DNA of 64,000 nucleotides from Saccharopolyspora phatthalungensis. Its GTDB lineage: Bacteria > Actinomycetota > Actinomycetes > Mycobacteriales > Pseudonocardiaceae. The stretch covers positions 4,695,501 to 4,759,500 of the forward strand of contig NZ_JACHIW010000001.1 in the NCBI RefSeq assembly GCF_014203395.1. Direction: 5' to 3'. The notes beneath the pieces are model-generated. The model did not search any database. It saw nothing but the letters and a program-made list of their open reading frames with translations, and was not told the DNA's origin. Numbering within the stretch: the first letter of the stretch is position 1; every line of letters begins with the position of its first letter. Both the position numbers and the translations under genes were made by a program. Of the stretch, positions 60,140-64,000 are shown one piece after another.

Positions 60140-60598
60140 TCAGCGGCCTGTTTGTGCGGACTCCATGAGGTTTTTGAACGAGTCGAGGGCTCGCTCGATC
60201 TTCTTCTGCGGGTCGGCGAACAAGGTGGCAGCCACTTCGCCAGCAGTTCCACCGGGCGCGTCGTACTGCAAGCTCACCTCGACACCGGTCGTGTCGCCGT
60301 GGTCGTCGAAGCGCACAACGCCCGCGTTGGCCACGGTGGTGCTCTTCGCCGTCCCTTCCTCCATCGATTTCCAGGCCACCTTGCGGCCCGGTTCGTCCTC
60401 GACGATCCGGGCGTCCCACTCGACCTTCTTGCCTGCCGGGCCGGTCACGACCCAGTGAGTGTCGCCGGCCTGGCCGGTGATCGGCTCCACCCGCTCGACG
60501 TCAGGGAAGATCTCGGGAACGTGCGTCAACGGCCGCCACCAGTCGTAGCACCGTTGGGCAGGTGCGTTGATTTCCAGATAGTGCGCTGCCGATCCCAT
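60140..60598 (-). CDS. SRPBCC-family (polyketide cyclase/dehydrase-like) protein
   Basis: 152 residues: AAHYLEINAPAQRCYDWWRP, LTHVPEIFPDVERVEPITGQ, THWVVTGPAGKKVEWDARIV, VSLQYDAPGGTAGEVAATLF. The START-like SRPBCC fold has a deep ligand pocket; actinomycete members are often annotated as cyclase-like stress proteins. ATG 60598 is chosen for GGAGAA eight bases upstream. Promoter at 60641-60665. Confidence 0.84.
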   Translation of the reverse strand: MGSAAHYLEINAPAQRCYDWWRPLTHVPEIFPDVERVEPITGQAGDTHWVVTGPAGKKVEWDARIVEDEPGRKVAWKSMEEGTAKSTTVANAGVVRFDDHGDTTGVEVSLQYDAPGGTAGEVAATLFADPQKKIERALDSFKNLMESAQTGR

Positions 60599-60640
60599 CG
60601 GACGTTCTCCGCTCTGTCGGAAGGTGTGACCCCACATTGA

Positions 60641-60665
60641 CTACCCATCAGCGTCGCGGAAAAAC
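60641..60665 (-). promoter_or_regulatory. sigma-B/F-like promoter of the SRPBCC gene
   Basis: On the minus strand GTTT (60665-60662), 15 bases, GGGTAG (60646-60641), 43 bp before the start. Confidence 0.5.
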
Positions 60666-60724
60666 CAGAATCGGCCCCCTACAGGATCACGCGGTCGGAG
60701 CCACGGACGTCACGTCATGGTCAT

Positions 60725-60890
60725 GGGATTGATGTTCTACCGTCGCGCATCCTGGTACAGCTGCTTCTTGGTCCGGCAACCGGGCCCGTACCGGCCGGAT
60801 CCGTCTTGCTCTGCTGTTTCGCCCGACCGCGTTGAGCCGGTCCTCGTCGAAGGTTCGTGCGGCGATCTACTCGGTGTGCCGGGCACGTCC
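60725..60890 (-). pseudogene. decayed copy of the plasmid-stabilisation gene
   Basis: Minus-strand segments in different frames, AARTFDEDR, GRAKQQSKTD and GRYGPGCRTKKQLYQDARR, parallel the protein at 40250. After DARR the codon CAG of the intact gene has become TAG, followed by AAC ATC as in the original, so the SAP-like end is cut off. At least two frameshifts plus this nonsense change. Confidence 0.65.
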
Positions 60891-61068
60891 CCTTTCGAAG
60901 CACCACGTTTCCGAGATCGCCTCCCCGCCAGGACGGTTCGGTGCCTCGATCCCTGCTTCGAAGGCCCGCAGCGGCGAAGTCCTGCTGGCATGGGCGATGA
61001 ACCACGCTTGGCTGCCGGCCGTGCACGGGGCACCCTGCCCTGCGAGACCCGTTGCGGGGGCGCAGGCT

Positions 61069-61091
61069 GGAGGCGCGCCCGAAGCGCCTCC
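61069..61091. terminator. hairpin of uncertain role
   Basis: GGAGGCGC and GCGCCTCC form a perfect 8-bp stem with a 7-nt loop, in a gene-free stretch (60891-61379) before the catalase gene. Could be a terminator; no U-run. Confidence 0.3.
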
Positions 61092-61379
61092 GGTCAGGGC
61101 GTCGTGCGGAGTCCTCGTGGGAGCTCGATGAGATTCAGCGCGGCGTGGTCTGCGGGATGCAGCTGTTGAACACGAGCCGGCCGGCGCGTGAACGTGCCCG
61201 GAAGCACCGAGGTGGCTCGGAGCGCACTGGGGCGAGGTGAGGCCTGATGGCGGTGAGGCGGTCTCGCACGGACCGGCTAGCCCTGCCTGATCGGCGCCTT
61301 CGCCATCAATAAACAACCATGCACAGGCGCCTGTGCCGATGCGCAGTGCGCTCCGCGCAAGGCGCGAGGGAGGATGGTC

Positions 61380-62330
61380 ATGTTCTTTCATGTGCAACGC
61401 ATGATCAATGAGATCGTGCCGGACGAGCCCGACCCGGGCGCGGCCAATGCCCTGCAGGAAGGCTTGGGTGGCCAGTTCGGCGAGATGCGGACGATGTTGC
61501 AGTACCTGTTCCAGAGCTTCAACTTCCGCAATGCGGAAGCAAAACCATACCGTGACCTGTTGCACGGAATTGGCACCGAGGAGATCAGCCATGTAGAGCT
61601 GATCGCGACCACCATCGCGCGGCTCACCGACGGATCTCCGCGCTACCAGGGGTCACCGACCGCCCTCGACGAACCTGCCGCCGGGGGTGTCACCCCGCTG
61701 TCGAATGCATTGTCCCAGGGGAACATCCATCATTTCCTCGTCGGGGCCCAAGGGGCCTTGCCAGTGGATGCCGTGGGCAACCCATGGTCCGGTTCCTACG
61801 TTTACAACAGCGGGAACCTGGTGCTGGATCTGCTGTACAACTTGATGCTCGAGTCGACCGGGCGGTTGCAGAAGTGCCGGATCTACGAGATGAGCTCGAA
61901 TCGCACGTTGCGCTCCACGGTGGCCTATTTGATCGTGCGTGACCAGGCCCACGAGAACGCCTACGCCCGAGCCCTGGAAACCTTGGGGGTCGACTGGGGG
62001 AAAGTGCTGCCGATCCCCAAGACGCGGGCGGAGCGATACCCGGAAGTTGCGGCGTTGCTGGAGCAAGGTCTGGAGAACAAGCAGTACACCTTCGACCTCG
62101 ACCACCTTTCCGAGGCGGGCAAGATTTTCCGGGAGGCGTCGCCCTCGGATGATGATGGCACGCTGACCACGGCACAGGCTCCGGAAGGCGTTCCCATCGA
62201 GATCGCCGACCCTCGTCCCGAGGAGTTCGCCCCGGGCCTTGATCCCGCGCTGCTCGAGCTTGTGCAGGCCACGGCGGAACAGGAACTCGCTGAGGCCGAC
62301 GAGCCGTGGCGCTACGGGCCCACCAGCTAG
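61380..62330 (+). CDS. manganese catalase
   Basis: 316 residues. Dimanganese ligands fit the family pattern: Glu in GGQFGEMRTM, Glu and His in TEEISHVELI, Glu in YNLMLESTGR and His in RDQAHENAYARA. Segments PYRDLLHGIG, SGNLVLDLLYNLMLES and VLPIPKTRAERYPEV are typical of actinomycete members. It destroys hydrogen peroxide in the cytoplasm without haem. ATG 61380 sits six bases after GGGAGG; ATG 61374 would touch it. Confidence 0.92.
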   Translation: MFFHVQRMINEIVPDEPDPGAANALQEGLGGQFGEMRTMLQYLFQSFNFRNAEAKPYRDLLHGIGTEEISHVELIATTIARLTDGSPRYQGSPTALDEPAAGGVTPLSNALSQGNIHHFLVGAQGALPVDAVGNPWSGSYVYNSGNLVLDLLYNLMLESTGRLQKCRIYEMSSNRTLRSTVAYLIVRDQAHENAYARALETLGVDWGKVLPIPKTRAERYPEVAALLEQGLENKQYTFDLDHLSEAGKIFREASPSDDDGTLTTAQAPEGVPIEIADPRPEEFAPGLDPALLELVQATAEQELAEADEPWRYGPTS

Positions 62331-62340
62331 CCGGTATGAC

Positions 62341-62460
62341 GCCGTAACCACCTCCAAGAACGACTGCCAACCGAAGCGCGCGCCGACCGGCTGGGCCGCA
62401 TGGCCCCGAATGTCGGCGGGAAACACAGCGGGCAGGGTTGACGGCGCGCTAGTGCGGAGT
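62341..62460 (-). pseudogene. fragment of an MHS-type MFS transporter gene
   Basis: Minus-strand codons STLPAVFPADIR match the intact protein at 47354 (STLPALFPTDIR), and the DNA GGAAACACAGCGGGCAGGGT closely follows that gene near 47630. Only about 40 codons are recognisable. Confidence 0.55.
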
Positions 62461-62641
62461 CGGGGAGAAGAAACGCCAACCTCTGCGACGTAGGGCATAG
62501 ATCAGCCGTACCAGACCGGCCTCGCTGTTGCTCTGGAGCGCAGCAGTGCCGCTATGGGCGGACCCTGAGGTTTAGCCGGTGTGAGAGCAGGAAATCGTTA
62601 ATACGCGAGGGTCCTGAGCCGATTTCCTCGGAGGAAGCATC

Positions 62642-63211
62642 ATGTCACCCGAAACACGGCAGCGTGGCGACCTGATCGACGAACTGGTCACCGACCACCG
62701 CGAGGTCGAGCAGGCGTTTGCGGACTACGAACGTGGCGGCCTGTCCGATGAGCAACGTCGCAGCTTGGTCGATCACATCATCACCGAGCTCGTACGCCAT
62801 TCCGTCGCAGAGGAGCAGTACCTCTACCCTGCCGCGCGGCAAACTCTGCCCGACGGCGCCGAACTCGCCGACCATGAGATCGCCGAACACGCAGAGGCCG
62901 AGGAGTTGATGAAGCGCCTGGAGGGGCTGAACCCCACGGACGCGGATTTCGACCACCTGACGCGGCAGTTGATCGACGAGGTCCGCCATCACGTCGAGGA
63001 GGAAGAACGCGATCTGTTCCCACGTCTAAAGCAGGCGTGTACGCGGGAACAGCTAGATGAGCTGGGCGACAAGATAACGTCAGCGAAGAAGGTCGCACCC
63101 ACCCGTCCGCACCCCTCCGCGCCAGATCGTCCGCCAGCCAATATGCTGCTTGACCCTGGAGTAGGTTTGATCGACCGAATGCGGGACGCCCTTTCCCATC
63201 GCGGTCGATGA
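62642..63211 (+). CDS. hemerythrin HHE domain protein
   Basis: 189 residues: LIDELVTDHREVEQAFADYE (first His), HIITELVRHSVAEEQYLYPA (His and Glu), LADHEIAEHAEAEELMKRLE, and IDEVRHHVEEEERDLFPRLK (His and Glu). The four-helix HHE bundle would hold a di-iron centre sensing or binding O2 or related species. The last 50 residues are a flexible tail. GGAGG precedes ATG 62642 by seven bases. Confidence 0.88.
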   Translation: MSPETRQRGDLIDELVTDHREVEQAFADYERGGLSDEQRRSLVDHIITELVRHSVAEEQYLYPAARQTLPDGAELADHEIAEHAEAEELMKRLEGLNPTDADFDHLTRQLIDEVRHHVEEEERDLFPRLKQACTREQLDELGDKITSAKKVAPTRPHPSAPDRPPANMLLDPGVGLIDRMRDALSHRGR

Positions 63212-63459
63212 CGTCGAAGGACGTAGACACCGGGATACGTTCCTCGGTGCGCGGGCTCAGCGATCGGCAGAGAGTGGCGATAGACACCTTGCTCACGCCG
63301 GATGTGTTGCCCAGGACGATTCCAAGGCAGTTTGATGAGATGACCGCTGCCACTGGTATTTGGCATTGCAGGGGAGCGGGAACGGCTCGAATGCGTCCTT
63401 GCCAGCAACGTCGGCTCTGGGCAGTCCGCCTGCGGGAACGCCTGTGAGGAGTGGTTGGC

Positions 63460-63945
63460 GTGAATGAGTCGCACATGGTGTGGCTGACTCGGGAGGCTTA
63501 TGAGCGGCTGCAATGCGAGCTGCACGAGCTGCTCGCGCACCGCCCGATCATCGCCGCGGAGATCGACGCGCGTCGGCAGGAAGGCGATCTCCGGGAAAAC
63601 GACGCTTACCGTGCGGTCAGGGAGGAACAGGGCAATGAGGAAGCCCGGATCCGGCAGCTGCAACAGCTGTTGCGGGACGCGAAGGTCGAGGAGCGTCCGA
63701 CGGCTGGTGGTGTCGTCGAGCCGGGGATGGTCATCACGGTGCGCTACGAGGACAACGACACTGAAACGTTTCTTCTGGCGACGCGAGCGGCGGGCATGCA
63801 CGGCGACCTGGAGGTCTACTCACCGGAGTCGCCGCTCGGCCACTCGTTGCTGGGAGCGCGGAAAGGGGAGACTCGGGAGTATGAGCTTCCCGACGGGCGC
63901 AGCATGCGGGTGAAACTGGTCGATGCGGTGCCCTACCAAGCCTGA
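63460..63945 (+). CDS. greA: GreA/GreB-family transcription elongation factor
   Basis: 161 residues: VWLTREAYERLQCELHELLA, EGDLRENDAYRAVREEQGNE with the acidic tip residues (D, E) of the coiled coil that enters the RNA polymerase secondary channel, EARIRQLQQLLRDAKVEERP, and the C-terminal FKBP-like domain ending SPLGHSLLGARKGETREYEL. Likely a stress-associated paralogue since it sits in the stress island. GTG 63460 has GAGGAG eight bases upstream. Confidence 0.88.
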   Translation: MNESHMVWLTREAYERLQCELHELLAHRPIIAAEIDARRQEGDLRENDAYRAVREEQGNEEARIRQLQQLLRDAKVEERPTAGGVVEPGMVITVRYEDNDTETFLLATRAAGMHGDLEVYSPESPLGHSLLGARKGETREYELPDGRSMRVKLVDAVPYQA

Positions 63946-64000
63946 TCCGTTCGACCCGGTGCGCCGTTCGCGTCGGTTGTTTCAATGGACCAGACCATGG

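Noticed and set aside
1..64000. CRISPR arrays, tRNA or rRNA genes
   Set aside because: No regularly spaced repeats, cloverleaf with TTCGA-type T-loops or conserved rRNA segments were noticed on either strand while reading.

Overview
The window is GC-rich, uses GTG and TTG starts freely, and carries typical actinomycete genes: a SARP regulator, a Pup-like protein, a QcrB fragment, and DUF2795, DUF2188 and ChaB stress proteins. The best guess is a filamentous actinomycete, probably Pseudonocardiaceae; genus cannot be read from the sequence. It is an accessory region: roughly half is mobile elements and gene relics, the rest a defence island and a stress-protein island.

Left part (1-16.5 kb). 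A flavin split-barrel protein, a broken IS110 transposase and an orphan SARP regulator come first, then LysR-like and ISL3 relics. A defence island follows with every gene on the minus strand: a complete, translationally coupled type I Wadjet operon jetABCD (16365 to 7579), an unrecognised gene broken by two apparent frameshifts (7453 to 6769), and an OLD-family ATPase/TOPRIM nuclease (6334 to 4508). A perfect 7+2+7 palindrome overlies the -35 region of a plausible jetA promoter.

Middle (16.7-37 kb). An IS4-type transposase abuts one IS3-family element (18074-28639) that has been opened three times. One group II intron sits in its left terminal repeat. A second sits in orfA and itself contains a third, unrelated group II intron (a twintron arrangement). 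A Tn554-like tnpA/tnpB/tnpC element sits in orfB, separating the DDE residues. Beyond it lie IS110, integrase, tyrosine-recombinase and methyltransferase relics, a secreted ricin-type lectin and an intact ISL3 element with perfect terminal repeats.

Right part (37.5-64 kb). This holds a sugar-epimerase-like SDR, a DMT transporter, and many small stress genes: Rho-N-tailed plasmid-stabilisation protein, GvpJ, ChaB, DUF2795, DUF2188, SRPBCC, a Pup paralogue ending in Gly-Gly-Glu, manganese catalase, hemerythrin and a GreA-like factor. With them are PhoU, an MHS-family transporter, an ATP-grasp enzyme, a CocE-type hydrolase, a zinc alcohol dehydrogenase and a glucose-dehydrogenase-like SDR. Several stress genes are preceded by GTT-N15-17-GGGTA(T/A/G) motifs resembling sigma-B/sigma-F promoters, and an RsbU-like GAF-PP2C phosphatase with a broken STAS gene lies among them. 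This suggests a general-stress regulon. Truncated second copies of three of these genes, and half-genes of QcrB, a GT4 glycosyltransferase and a TPP enzyme, show repeated recombination and decay.
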